From Pyricularia pennisetigena (lineage: Eukaryota > Ascomycota > Sordariomycetes > Magnaporthales > Pyriculariaceae), in assembly GCF_004337985.1 (NCBI RefSeq), contig NW_021940919.1, positions 744,001-808,000 on the forward strand: DNA of 64,000 nt, written 5' to 3'. Shown one piece after another: positions 11,676 to 24,080 of the stretch (position 1 is its first letter; every line of letters begins with the position of its first letter). The notes under the pieces were generated by a model that saw nothing but the letters and a program-made list of their open reading frames with translations, made no database searches and was not told the origin of the DNA. The position numbers were made by a program, and so were the translations under genes.

Positions 11676-13449
11676 CATATAAACAAATTTAAAAAGGATC
11701 GCTCGTAACCCAACACTATCCTTCGTATATAACAATTTCAATTTTCTGGACAAGGTACAGGACCTTGGACATGGAAAACGTAACCGAATGCAAAATTTGA
11801 TATCGTGTCTTTTTATATTAACGCCAGGATTTGAACAATATACGCAATCCCAGTGGCACGCCACCGTACCTTTCCGCTAAAAATGGTTGCAAACGCCCGC
11901 CTTTTTACAATATCCGGACACCTATTACGAAGGCGCCAAATATCATATAATGCACCAAATTTGTGGTTTTTTATTCCCCAACCGCCCATATACGCCTGGA
12001 GCAACCCCACAATACCCTACCCTCGCACGAGCTACACCAATTTCCTACCTTATCCAAACCCCCGCTATTACCGAAAACGAAGGGAAATACGCAGGAGTTA
12101 TCCAAATCCACGAAATCCTTTTTAAACGTTTTTTAAACCTATTACCCGACCATTTCGACTATTTTTCCGTCCTGCTCCTCGTTTATGGGGATTAAAAAAC
12201 AACGTTATATATCCGTGCTATTTAGGGAACTTATATCGAATTATTTCAACCTTTTAACAAAAAATAATGGATATTACCCGTACCAGCGTTTTTTTATATC
12301 GAATTTAATTTTATTAACCAGTTGTGGCAATATTACGCCCCCATTATATCCATAAATATAATAGGGTTGGGGAAATATAGCCAGTTTTAAAAGAATAAAA
12401 AGGAGTTTTACCACGTTTTACGGCTTTTACAAAATGCATTCCGGTCCCGCATTTTGTGCATTATAATTGCTGTTTTAGTCCAAAACGGATTATTGGACAG
12501 GGATTAAATTTTTAAAGACGCCCTGGAAAAGGTTTTTACCGATATACCATATAATATATATATTTCCATGGTAAACCGTATTTACGATAATATATTCGCT
12601 GGTTATATTAACGGTTTAATAGGTATTGGATTATGGGATACAGAACCCAAAATCAATATCGCCTTCCGCACGTAACGCCGTTATCTGCAAATAATTAACT
12701 TTTTATAGATAATAATAAGCGCGTTCCACTAAGGAAATTACGGCGTATTGGAAACTATAATACCGCAATTGGTCCTATTTTTCTACGGTTGCAAAACAAA
12801 AAACTATGGCCCTAAAATGCTATATTTAGCCTGGTTATTACGACCAAAGGTTACAAATTAGCCGCTGCGCACCGGGATTTTAAAGTCAGCGTTCGTAAAA
12901 TGTACCACGGCCGGGAGTGGATTTAAACCGGTAAACCTAACAATTAAACATATTAACAGGGGTTTCGCCATAAATATTAAAAACAACCGCAATTCCACGC
13001 ACAATTTGCGAAAAACATTCCTAAATTATGCAGCGATGGGGCCAATCGCAATTACGGTGCGCAAAATATTGGAAAATATCGCCCGTACACGCATTAATAA
13101 CAAACACCATATAATATTAACTAACCAGGATATAATCCATTATACGTGTTTGTTATTCCAAAATGGTTGGGGAAGCGAAAAGGCCGAGGTATTACCCAAT
13201 TTCGACTTCGACGGCCCTAATTTATTATACCTGGGTTTGAAAAAGCTAATGGGCGATAAATTGGAGGCATTTAATTAAAAAGTCGTACGCCTTAATAGCG
13301 TGCTATTTCAGGCGGATATTGAAAAAACAGGGGCAAATCCAAAGGAGGGATACAACCGGACAAACGGTTTAAATATTAATGGTATAATTAATACCGAAGG
13401 AGATTTGCTGGACGGAATATACGAAAAATCCGACGAAAAAGGCGTATAA
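10554..13449 (+). pseudogene. Decayed DUF6589-like protein gene
   Basis: One plus-strand reading, with about 15-20 in-frame stops (mostly TAA/TAG) and one or two short AT insertions, gives a continuous protein of about 900 residues. Recognisable stretches include a VYNNFNFLDKVQDLGHGKRN segment at about 11720-11780, YGD followed by a WILPVPAFFYIEFNF segment at about 12185-12310, and a GNYGVLE...GPKMLYLAWLL segment at about 12735-12845. This order (D/N-N-F-N-F core, GD-x-x-T, W-I-L-P-x-P-x-x-F-H-like, then GN-Y) matches my memory of the fungal DUF6589 family; the identification needs a profile search. A (TA)n insertion at 11638-11672 probably lies in an intron. It is convergent with the SNF2-like gene. 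RIP is the likely cause of the stops. Its role in the element (transposase or accessory) is unknown. Confidence 0.55.
11638..11672. repeat. (TA)n microsatellite
   Basis: An uninterrupted TA run inside the DUF6589-like pseudogene, at a point where the protein reading breaks; probably intronic. Confidence 0.9.
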
Positions 13450-13919
13450 AATTTAAAATGATAAAAGGTAAATTACGCAAACCAAAACGGGTAAAAACGA
13501 GGATCGTTCCATTATAAAAACGAGTTAAATGGACGAATAACGGTAACCTTACCCGCGAATAACGGAGGTAAAACAGCGTCCGCAAAACCAGTAAATACAA
13601 ACAAACAAATGCCAATCGTAAATTTGGTTTAAAATAAAATGCGAGGTATAATTTCCTCCAAAATTTTCCGCATAAATAACCCGTTTTTTATCCATTTTTT
13701 TTACCCAAATAAACTATATCTTCCATCCACCGCCAATTATAAATCCAGCAAAAAGGATCTTGGTAGTAACCGTTATTACAATACCCTATTAACCACGAAT
13801 AATAAATCCATTAAACCGGATCCCAATAGTGATAATTGTTACAATATTACATATATAAAACCCCCAATTTTATAGCACCAAACCCCAAAAAAAAAGCAAA
13901 ACAAAGAAACCCAAACCGA

Positions 13920-16900
13920 TTAAAAAAGACGAAAACGTTTGGCAGCGTTAAATATCTTTTTAAAAGTGGGTTTATTAACGCCACGCCTCTTTTTCCGAGC
14001 TGGGGTCGCGGTAAACGATCCAGGGACCGAATCGTCCTCCTTTTTATCCTTTTTTAAAATGGGTATGCAGGGCTTCCTTAACGAGTCGAATATAAATTTA
14101 TCGTAATTAAGGCTAAAATCGATAAATGAAAAAGACGGAATGACGACCGCCAAAAGATCGGCGTTATTGTTACCAAAAGTGCTTTTTTCAAACGGTTTAT
14201 TGGTCTCCCGGCGTTTAATAACCCAGGAGCCAGAATCCCTTATTGGGGCCCCGATAACCCGCGCGGTCGCGGTTTCGTCGTAAAATCCATCGTTGTTTTT
14301 AATCCATTTTATTAATTTAACCACAAACCCCTAATTTATAATGGTAAAATCGAAATAAGGCAAATATGTACGATTAATGTAATTAATAAACGTATTACGG
14401 CCACCATTCTGCTCCTGGTATTGGTAATTAATATAAATTGGACCCAACGTTAAAATAAAAGCTAACGTTTTTTCCACCAAGTCCTGTTCGTTAAACTGTT
14501 TAGGGATATTTGATACGAGCATTAAAATTAGGCGAAAATAAAATTCGCCCATACGGCGCGTCCTGTTAGAATAAAAGGTATTAAAATGCTGGGGGGGTTC
14601 TGTTATCCAAGCGAAGCAGTTGAAAGGCCAGGAGAATATAATTATTATTACCTCATACGTTAGGAGTTGTTTAACAATTGGAGACTGGATAATTTTGGGG
14701 AAACGTATACGCGTAATATATTTAAATAACATTTATTATATATTAGCAACGGCCGGAACAGTAGAAAAAGGGGCATTAACCTTCCGGAATATACGATTTT
14801 TTACCCAGTCGAAAAGGGTATTTCGCATTTCGAAAATGCGCCAAATGATAGGCTTGTTTTAACCCAACCGAATTAAACGACCACAAATTTGCAATTATAT
14901 ATTGGCGTTCCACATTAAAGGGATAATAATGCCAATGCAATAGTTGGGGTGCAAATTAAAACCAGCGCTGGAAATATTAATATTTAGGATATAAACGTTA
15001 AAATTGGAATTGGAATCGGTAAAATCGGAAACGGTTTTATCGCGTTCGGCTTGGGATAGGCCTAATCGGATAGTAACCATACCGAAGCTGGTTTTTTCCA
15101 AAATAGAAGCAATAAAATTAAAAAAGTTAGCAGGTATATTAAAAATTGTAACAATTGTTACAAAAATGGAAAAATAACAGCTATTGTAATATTTGTTACA
15201 ATCCAAAAATATAAAAATTGTAACAATTGTTATAATAGCTGTGGGGAAGGAAAGGGATTGTAACAACTGTTACCATATGGCCAATTTACGTTTAAATCCA
15301 AAAATTGGGGGTTATAACCAGGACGCGTTAACCCTTTTTCTTTTTTTCCATGCAAATTTCGACCACGCGGGTAATAAATAGCGATTCGTTTAATATAAAA
15401 TGGACTATTTTAGCCCTGCCCGACGGAGGTAACGTTTTAAAATTAATGCAGGTTTTCGAGTAAACTTAGTTAAAGGGACCGTCGCCGCTATACTAAATTA
15501 AAGCGTCCACAATTACCGATCCAAAACGGGTTTTTTTTTCCTGTAGGCTTTTTTTAAGGTTTTGTCGGACGTTGCGGTGTTTGGCCTTAAAATCCATTCC
15601 TTTTAACGCCAGCATTTTACCCAGTTCCGCCGAATTAATATCCCGGGTATCGTCCTCGGCGTAGATTATTAACCAAAAAAGGTAATTAATTGCCAAAAAC
15701 TGCAGCAGGCGGATAAAACCTATATTAAGAAAAGCCGAGGTTTGGCGGTTACCAGTTGTGGTATCCGCATTAGTGGGAACTCCTAATGGAGCGGGACTAA
15801 TATCGTCGGTATTTTCGCCCACGAATGCGGTAGTAATGTTTTTGAGAATTGTTTCGGTGTTTGTTATAACGTTTTCGAAACGGTGGCCAAATTGGAGCTT
15901 TTTAATGATAATATTATGGGGCGGAATGCGTTTACGGGGATAAATAACTGTACCGTTGGGCAAGGTGAACCCGGTATCCATACCCCTGCGTACCGTGAAT
16001 ACGCCCGTGTGTTTAAAAATTATTAACGATTTTTCGTTTGGTATGGTGGTAGGAATTATAAAATTTAAAATTCGAGGGTGAAATAGCCACTATTTCCAAC
16101 CCATCGACTCGAATTTTTGTAGGGAAGTTTTGGTGTTTTTATCGATATTAGAAGCGACGAAACAACCATTATTTTCCTAAATGTAATCGACCGTAAACAT
16201 GTTTTCCTAGGATAGGTTTTTAAGTCGGGCGAAAGGGATCGCAGCTTTATCCCAAACCAGGGCATTAAGGTTAGTAATATCCCTAATTTTGTTAATAGTC
16301 GGCGTGGCAATGGCCATGCCCCGATTAACGTAAGGGATAAGGCGAAATGCGCGGTATATTATCGATTCGCGGTAACGGAGGTATTGAATTTCGTTTCCAA
16401 TTATACGTTGAAAAAAGGTACCGGATGGTAAATATATAACCAGACGCCGGATATTTTTGGTATTTTCGCCCGTGGAAAAATCGGCCTTCCGACCGTTTTT
16501 GCGTTAACGGTTCCTAATAAAATTATTTAATTTAAATAAATATATTAATATAACGAAATTATAATAACTGTTACAAAAAATACTTATTAGGTATTATTTT
16601 TAATATCGGAATCATCGTCGAAATTATCGACGTCGGGGGGGCGCTGCTAAAAATTGGAATCGATAACTTTATTTATGCATTATGGGTTAAACACCTTTTC
16701 CGCGTTATGGATTTCGTCCAATTGCTTAATTTTTCGGATTAGGAATGTCGAATAAAATATAATAATAACCGTGCCCGCAGATTTGGGATTAGATTTGCGG
16801 GCGGCGAATTTGGTTAAAGTATTGTAAAGCTGCGCCTGGGTAAAAGTAGCAGCCGCTCGCGGGGTATCGGCAACGCATATTTCGGTTAAATTATAATAGC

Positions 16901-19900
16901 ATTTAACGTCGAAGGCTGGGAAATTGGTTATTGCTTTTTTAAATGTCTGCGAAATAAGGTTGGCCGGGACGAAAATTAAAGTGGGAAAATATCCGTCGGT
17001 ATTTTGGATAAATCGGTCGTATTGGTAACGGATATACCATATATAAATCGCCGTAAGATAAATAATCGTTTTTCCCGTGCCTATTTCGTTGGTTAATAGC
17101 CAATTTTTAAAAGTTAATTACTCCAATTTTAATAGGGTGTGGGTATTTAAACCGAAAAAAAAGTTAGTTTAGCAAAAACAAAAATTGTAACAATAATTAC
17201 AAAAATAGGGGTGGGATTGTGACAATAATTATAAAAATAGGGGCAGGATTGTGACAGTAATTACAAAAATAGGGGTAAAATTGTGACGATAATTACAATT
17301 ATTAGGGATAATGCATATATAATTTACCAACCAGTTAATGGGGTAACCAATGGCGATTAAAAGGAGCATTAGGTATATTCCAATTAAATTAAAAGTATTT
17401 ACCCTTAATTTTTTTGTATTTAAGACCGATTTTGTTGTCGGTATTTAAACCGTCGACAGGTAAGGTGTTTTAAAAAAGGCGCAACTTTTTTATAGCAGCC
17501 TGAATCGCGTCCGAATTAGAAAGATAACCAGTCCAGGGATAACCTTTGGTTAAAATAGAAAATTGCGCATGGTATGCCAAGGAAGCCGCTAGGATCTTTT
17601 CGCGGGCGTTCTCGAAAATTTCCTTTTTTGCGCGGTCCATATTAGCAAATCGATCGGCGATGGTGGATTGGGTTTATATAAAATTGAGGAAATCGTTTTA
17701 TTGGTCGTCGCCAAAAAATTTGGGATAAAATTCGGTGATTTTTGTTTTGGGTTTGGTAAAAATGGGACAATGGAACCGCCCTTCGTCGTACAAATTGTTA
17801 AAAATACCTTTAAATGTTAACAAATCCAATGGGTGTATTTGAATTTAATTTGCACGTTTTTTTTTCTTTTTCAGCCGTCCGACCTTAATGGGTTTAAAAC
17901 GGGACCAGGTGTCGATAGCGAGCATTATTATCGTTTTGTTGTAGCAGGCGCGGTTAAGACTAAACAAATTGGCGACGTCGATAATTTAATCGGTTCGCGA
18001 ACGGGCAACCAAACGATGTTAAAATTGCATTAAATGCAAATTATTTAGGGCGATAACGTTGTCGGCGATAGTTATATAATCGGCGACAGTAAATAGGGTA
18101 AAGGATTGTTCGATATTAAATTTAAAAGGGTTACGGCAATTTCCACCAAAATTGTTAGGACTTTCCTTATTTTTAATAACGATTTTTCCTTACCGGCGAA
18201 AAATAAAGTAAAGGAAATGGTAGCAAGCCCTAAACCAATCGTCGATATAGTAACCGCTATATATATATGGTCCAGGGTTAACGGTTTTAAATTTCAAATC
18301 GCCGTTTTTAAGGTTAGGTCCGGTGGTTATTATCCGCAGGTAAATTAACATCGTGGCGAAAATTGTGGGAATTATAGCCGGTTTGAATTTGTTTGCGAAT
18401 ATTTTTAGCCCGGGGAGGTTAATATCGCTTTGGCGGATAAGGGGGGGGACAGGGGGTAGGCGACGCCGATTTGCCAGATTATCGAAAATGGGTTTGGTAC
18501 CCCTGTCGTTAAATATATCCGGTACGGAGGCCAAGGTCTTTTGCCAAACGGGCATTTTATTACCTTTAATTTATTTACCGGGATTGCCTGCTTTAAAATA
18601 AGTTAAAAAGCCGAATACGTCGGCGATTGAAAATAAATTAACCAACAATTAAAATTGTGCCCGTTGTCCCAAAATATATAAAAGGGTGAAAACCAGATTG
18701 TGACAATTGTTATATTGTAGCAGTAATTGTTTGGTATTACCGCAAAAGATTGTAACAGCTGTTACAATATAGTGAATAGCAGGATATATTAATGCAGGGA
18801 TTGTAACAATTGTCGCAATTTAATAAAAGGAAATATTAACCTATTGTATTAATATATTGTACCAAAGTATTTGTCGTTTCGTAACCAAGTACGATTATTA
18901 TTTCGCTTGTATTCGACGAATTACTGTTAAAATAATATGCCAAAATCTGGCCATTAACGCGTGCTTTTGCTGCGGCGACGCCAGCAGCGGATTAAAGGCG
19001 CTTAAAGGTCTGGGCGATTAGGGTTTCGTTCGTGTTGCGGAAAATATTATTTCCGCGACCGAACCAGGCGGGCGGGTTGGTATTGTTATTAATTTTAAAG
19101 CAGTTAATATAACCCAAATGGGGTATAATGCGAGCTATTTTGGCAATATTCGTATTCCCTGCCCTGCGCCAGGTTATAATAATTATCGCCGATACGGATT
19201 GGTTTTTACCCAGCTAAAAATCCTTTTATAACGGGACGGGCAGGCGATCCAGGAAATCCGTATTTTTATGCGATAAGAAATAATATTCGGGTTATGCGAA
19301 ATTTACTGGTCCATTGTTTGGCGTCGAATTAGGTTTGGGCTACGTCCGCGATACCGAAATAAGGTTAGCTTTGGCTGGCCGAACGGTGGTGGTTTTATGT
19401 GTACGGGGTGCGGGCGGCCTATTTAATGGCGCGGGTGCCGGGTTGACAATAATTTCCGGTTATGGTGCAAAGGGCCGGTTTTTGGGGTCCTTTGGTGGCG
19501 GGGATAATGCGCTGGCAGGTGGTTTAAAGGATGCCAGGGGAGTTTGCAATTGGCGGTTGTCCAAATCCGGGGCAGGTTCGTTATAGTTGTCGTCCATATT
19601 AGTATTATTATCGCCTTTATTGGCGGACGCGGGGGTAGGTTGGTTATCGTTTTCGCCCATGTAGGTATCGTCGTTATTATAGTCGACGGGGGCGGGGGCA
19701 GGTTCGTTATCGCCGGCGTCCATATCGGTATTATTTCCATTTTTATCGACGGGGGCGGGGGTAAATTTATTATCGCCGGAGTCCATATTAGCATTATTTT
19801 AATTGTTATTATTATTATTAGGAATGGGGGGAAAATTTAGGGGGATTCCGGTTGCATCCGAATAATTTTGTAATGTAAGACGGTTTAACCGAGTAAAATT

Positions 19901-20128
19901 TAATTCCAAAACAATTGCAGTGTCCGCGTCGTGATTTTCCAAATTTTTAAAATATTGGTTTATTTTTTTTGTCCGCGTTCCTTTCTGTGGTGTGGTTATT
20001 AGGTTGGTAGGTAATTTAACATTATTAGGTATATATCCCAACGTAAATTTGGTGGTGGTTTGGGCGGAGGTTTTGCCTTTTTGGCTTTTTTTGGGAGCTA
20101 TGGTGATAAAGGAACGTAATTGTGACAA
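13920..20128 (-). pseudogene. Decayed SNF2-type helicase gene
   Basis: The minus-strand reading shows SNF2/helicase superfamily 2 landmarks in order: a low-complexity N-terminus rich in Asp/Asn/Pro repeats (about 19460-20128), motif I GTGKT (17067-17081, in LLTNEIGTGKTIIYLTAIY), a P-x-L-I-F-V-P segment (motif Ia), the DExH box DEIH (16707-16718), and a C-lobe with LSQAERDKTVSDF and SSAGFNL (14895-15110), followed by a GRLIRLG motif VI. Coding blocks are separated by AT-rich gaps carrying a repeated palindrome, probably introns. Stops are frequent, so it is not functional as it stands. In a transposon such a protein would act on chromatin or DNA; here that is inference only. Exact ends are uncertain. 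Confidence 0.65.
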
Positions 20129-20634
20129 TTGTCACGGCTTTTGGCGAATTAGAGCAATTATTGTAATTATTATTACAATAAGGTTAATTAGTTTGCCCCG
20201 GACCTAGCCGGGTGGGGGTACTTTTACGATGCAGGGGCGCTAATTATAATTTACCCTCGTTACGATTGGGTTAGTGCCTGCTTGGGTGGGTAGGGTATAA
20301 ACAGTTTTATCCAATTAAAAATGCTTTAATTAGGTTTCCTGACGAATATGTTTGCAGTATTTGCTAAGGCAATTTTGCGATTGTAACAGTTGTTATATTT
20401 GTTGGTTAAAAATTAAACGCTGGTTTAATCGTTATAATTTTTTATTAATCGTTACAAAAAGAATCTGGCGGTTGGGAAAAAGGTTTTTGTTGTAAAAAAA
20501 AAGAAAAAAAGCTAATAAAAATAAAAAAGGAGGTATTTATAGTTGGGTTTACGTGTGGGGTTTTTTGCTAATAAAATAAAATTAAAGTGGAAACGCCAAA
20601 GTTTCCGGAGTTTAACCGTAACAATTGTTATAAT
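15146..20634. repeat. Dispersed palindrome family TTGTRACAATTGTYACAA
   Basis: At least 15 copies of an 18-bp near-perfect palindrome: about 15146, 15184, 15218, 15258, 16561, 17185, 17217, 17249, 17281, 18698, 18750, 18801, 20120, 20161, 20381 and 20618. The least altered copy reads TTGTGACAATTGTCAC (20120); others show G-to-A and C-to-T changes consistent with RIP. Most sit in gaps between helicase coding blocks or in the spacer upstream of that gene; none was noticed in the DUF6589-like or RecQ-like coding parts. Confidence 0.8.
17183..17310. repeat. 32-bp tandem repeat, four copies
   Basis: The unit is roughly AAAAATAGGGG-x-x-GGATTG followed by TGACARTAATTA; starts of the palindromic part fall at 17185, 17217, 17249 and 17281, an exact 32-bp period. 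It lies just upstream (in gene direction) of the helicase motif I block, probably in an intron. Confidence 0.8.
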
Positions 20635-21181
20635 TCGTAATATCGAACCCTTTTATTTTTAATCGGGGCGCCGTTACGCCGTGCCAGCCTATATATGATC
20701 CAAGCTTTCAATTTACGTGATAATTATTATTATCCAATATTTGGTCGTTCTATTTAGGCCGTTAATTGGGGATTTTAATATTTGATAATTGTATGTTTTG
20801 CGCTGTTTAATCCTCCCCCCATGGTTAATCCAATTCGGCGTCGCCTTTTTTATCGCTCGACCTTTTTATAATCCAGGGCACGTTATTTAATCTAATTAAA
20901 ATTTAACCTTATTCGCCCTTTAGTTTTTGGGTTATAAATTTATGGGCGTTCCTATGTTGGATATTTTTGCAACCGTTAACGTTAACCAATATTTTAACCT
21001 GTGGTTATAATACCGTTTAATTCGTTCGTCGGCGTTTATTAATTTGTTTTCCCGAATAGTTGTTAATTATATCCATCGTTTCCTAAGGTGCCACCGTGTT
21101 TTAATTCCGCCGCCTTTTTTTTTGTTGTTTGTGCAGATAAAAGGCGTAATTTCGTATCCCATTTTCGTATATTATTGGGAA

Positions 21182-23290
21182 TTAAACAACGAAATAATCG
21201 CTATATTGTTTAAACCATTTAATTAATTGTAAATTTGGAACATTTTCCAGCAAATCGTTTTTCGTCCATTCCCGGTTATAGGAATGGACGAACTTTTTAA
21301 CGATATTAAAAGTTATTGGTTTGGGTAGCACCAGCTGGGATGGTAGGTCGTATAACCGCCGCGGGTTTGGGTAAAGGATAGTTGTTGCAAAATGGGTACC
21401 CCATTTGTCCAATTGTTTAAACATATAACCTTTTTTGGAATCTTTCCTGGGTATTTTAATTGGTTGTTTTTTAGGGGGTAATGCGGGTAAAATTCCAATT
21501 TGGTGGACGCAGGCGTTGTAACAGTTTTCAGGTTGGTTTATTATAAAAAATGGATTCGTTTCCTGTATAAAATCCAATATAGTTCGTCGAAAATATTTAG
21601 CGTTGGCGAAGGTTTATATATTTGGCGCCTCCTTTTTTAATTTTTTCCTATTTATTATTTCCTATTGCGTCCAATGGGGCGGAACGCGTGGTTTAAATAT
21701 ACCCAAAAGGCCGGTTTATGGTAATTCCGACGCTTTTGCCCGGTTATTGTCGTTTAAATTAGATTTAGCGATACGTGGAAAGTTAATAGGGAATAACCGC
21801 GTTTGTAAATACGTTAAAAAGTTTAAATGGGTAGTTTGTAAACCTTTAGCGTTTCCTCGTAATATTACGGGTTATTTGGTTAATTTGGTTAATAATTTTG
21901 GTTTGGTTGGTTTGTATTTAACGATGGACCCCTGCGTATCGAAATACCAATAGGGCGCAAAAAAATATGCGGTTTTTTTACGGTTAGGCCCGCGTGCGGT
22001 TCGTCCGAACCTTTACCACAGGTTTGCGGGGTCGTTTAATATTAACGCGCCGTATTATATTATACGTTCCATATTAGGTATATTTATACCTATGCCCAAA
22101 AATGAAGTGGAAAATATAATGCGAGCTTTAGAATCCGGTTTGGAAAATTTTGCGTAAATTTTAGTTTTATCGATTTTAAATGTAAATACATCGTACCGGA
22201 TAATTATATCGGTTGCGTTTCGTTTAGTAAATTTCCTAAATACGAGGTTTTTTATTAGGAATTGGCGTATTTGGATAATGCGGTTTTTGGCGTCTATATA
22301 TATAATGGTTTTAGGAATACGGGTGGCGGATAATGGTATAATATTCCCTATTAGGAATAGGAGGCGCCGGTAATCGTTAATAAGGGTTTTACGTTCCAAA
22401 TATTATATTATAATCGTAATTTCGGGTCGGTTAAAAGGCGTTTTAACGAAACGTATTATCCTTTTATAATATAATTGGTCGAGGACGTAAGTTTTAGTTT
22501 TTGCTGTAAAAGTTGCGGTGCACCCGAATATAAGTACGTTTGCTGGTATAATTACCCGGATTAAACGCAGTATAAAAAACGATTCCCTAAAATCCTTCCA
22601 CTGTAAAACTATGTAAAATTTATTAATGGTAAATAAAGCGATGCGTTGGTGGAATATGGGGTTTCGAAGGAGTTTAAAAAATCGGTAATTGGTGGCTTGT
22701 TCCGGGCCTAAAAAAATGTGCGTGTGTTTATAAGCGGTTTACGGGTTCCAAAAAAGGTTATACTAAATAAAATTAGCTTTGGTAATAAAAACCGCATATT
22801 TATATTTACGTTTAAAATGGATTGGTCGATTAATTTGGGGTTCGCGGCGGGATAACGTTATATATTGCGTAATTGTTTTTACCCTAATTTATTTAATAGG
22901 ATTATTTGTATAATAATGGTATTATTGCGAATTACCGAAGTAATTTGCAGTACTATACTTTTCCCGTACCCGGTTTTTGCCAGCAAAATAATATTTTTTA
23001 TATTGTATAAAACCCGGTGTATATACTGCATTTGGTTATAGTATGGGATTCGTGCAGGAGTATTGGGGGGTTTGTGGAGGTTTAAAAGCTATGTAGCAGT
23101 TGAGGAAACGAGTTTATATTGTAGGTTTAAATTACCAAAAGCTTTGGTTTTGGCGTATAATTCCGGGAGGATGTATACGTCGGAGGAGGTATTTGCCGCC
23201 GCGTATGCGGGATTGGGACCGCGAAAAATTGCGTCGATTTGGTGGGAAAGCGAAATATATGTGGGCGTGTTTCGGGATATTATATATATG
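21182..23290 (-). pseudogene. Decayed RecQ-type helicase gene
   Basis: The minus-strand reading begins with a leader containing a PELYAKTKAFGNLNLQYKL segment. It then shows RecQ-like motifs in order: motif I AKTGYGKSIV (22951-22980), a degenerate DExH region followed by QWKDFRESF (RecQ proteins have Q-W-G-H-D-F-R-P-x-Y/F here), motif III FGCTATF (22508-22528) and NRPE, and a second helicase lobe with FSTSFLGIGINIPN (about 22060-22110). A C-terminal extension runs to about 21182. In-frame stops and frame breaks show that it is not intact. It lies head-on behind the SNF2-like gene on the same strand, close to the right terminal repeat. Telomere-linked RecQ-like helicases of fungi are one possible relative; no telomere repeat is present here. 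Confidence 0.65.
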
Positions 23291-23340
23291 TAATTTAATA
23301 CGAATATATAAAGATTTGCGGAAATAATGGTTTTTTTTAA

Positions 23341-23710
23341 TGGGTGGATGTATAACGTATTATATAATATATACTTTATGCGGATTGTAAAATTAGTGGT
23401 TTTGCGTTATTTATGTTAAAATTTATATGTAAAAATTCCTTTCGCTTTTGCGATTCTCTTTATATAAATTTTAACGGATTATAATCGTTATTGGTGAAAT
23501 GCGAAATGGGTATCGATGGTATTTATGGGTGGACGTATAGTATATTAAATGGAATTTACCTTATAAGGATTGTAAAATAAATATTTTTGCGATATTTGGA
23601 TTAAAATTTGTATGTGAAGGTTCCTTTCGCTTTTGCGATTTTTTACATATAAATTTTAACGGATTATAATCGTTATTGTTAAAATGCGAAATAGGTATCG
23701 ATGGTGTTTT
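23341..23710. repeat. 185-bp direct tandem repeat, two copies
   Basis: Copies at 23341-23525 and 23526-23710 have identical length. They share conserved blocks such as CCTTTCGCTTTTGCGATT, AAATTTTAACGGATTATAAT and GGTATCGATGGT. The start of a third unit (TGGGTTAAT) follows at 23711. The array lies between the RecQ-like gene and the right terminal repeat, so it might be promoter or end-binding sequence. Confidence 0.85.
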
Positions 23711-23908
23711 TGGGTTAATAATGGGGATACCGCCATAAACGGATGAAGGGCGGGTTATATCCAATTTTTGACTGGCGTACCGGGTGCAAAAAATTTTGAA
23801 TTGATAAAAAAGGCCTACCAATTCCTATTTTCAACGATGTTTTCTTTTTTCGATATTTTGCGTGGTTGTGGAATAATAAAGGAGTATCGGTCGCAAAAAG
23901 GCCAAAAA

Positions 23909-24080
23909 TACCGCCATGAACGGCGAAAATCGACAAGTTGTCCTCAGACCTGAACCAAAGCGTTTTTTGGATGGACCCACAGGTACATTGCAAAGCCGCA
24001 ATTGAGCCACGAAGTGGAGCGAAGCGAACGGAGTGGATCAATTGTGGAGCTTTGGGCTTCAGGGATGAGCCCTGAGACTA
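23909..24080. repeat. Right terminal inverted repeat of the 13.84-kb element
   Basis: About 172 bp, the inverse of 10241-10401 with diverged middle. The inner conserved block lies at 23909-23950. The GC-rich middle holds small hairpins (CCACGAAGTGG, GCGAAGC). The duplication GCGTATGGC follows directly at 24081-24089. Confidence 0.75.

Larger units (their letters stand above)
10241..24080. mobile_element. 13.84-kb TIR transposon with two decayed helicase genes
   Basis: Starts TAGTCTCAGTGCTCA and ends with the inverse (TGAGCCCTGAGACTA). It is flanked by a perfect 9-bp duplication GCGTATGGC at 10232-10240 and 24081-24089. The ends are imperfect inverted repeats of about 160-172 bp whose inner part (TCTGAGGACAAYTTGTCG and CGCCGTTYATGGCGGTA) is well conserved. 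Inside, in order: a DUF6589-like frame (+), a SNF2-type helicase (-) and a RecQ-type helicase (-), all interrupted by stops and presumably inactive. Nine-base duplications and long TIRs recall Mutator-like elements, but I see no MULE transposase; the long first frame could be the transposase or an accessory protein. I do not know a named family with this gene set. Confidence 0.8.

Noticed and set aside
17183..17310. CRISPR-like array of regularly spaced repeats
   Set aside because: Units are contiguous 32-bp tandem repeats with no unique spacers, in a fungal genome.
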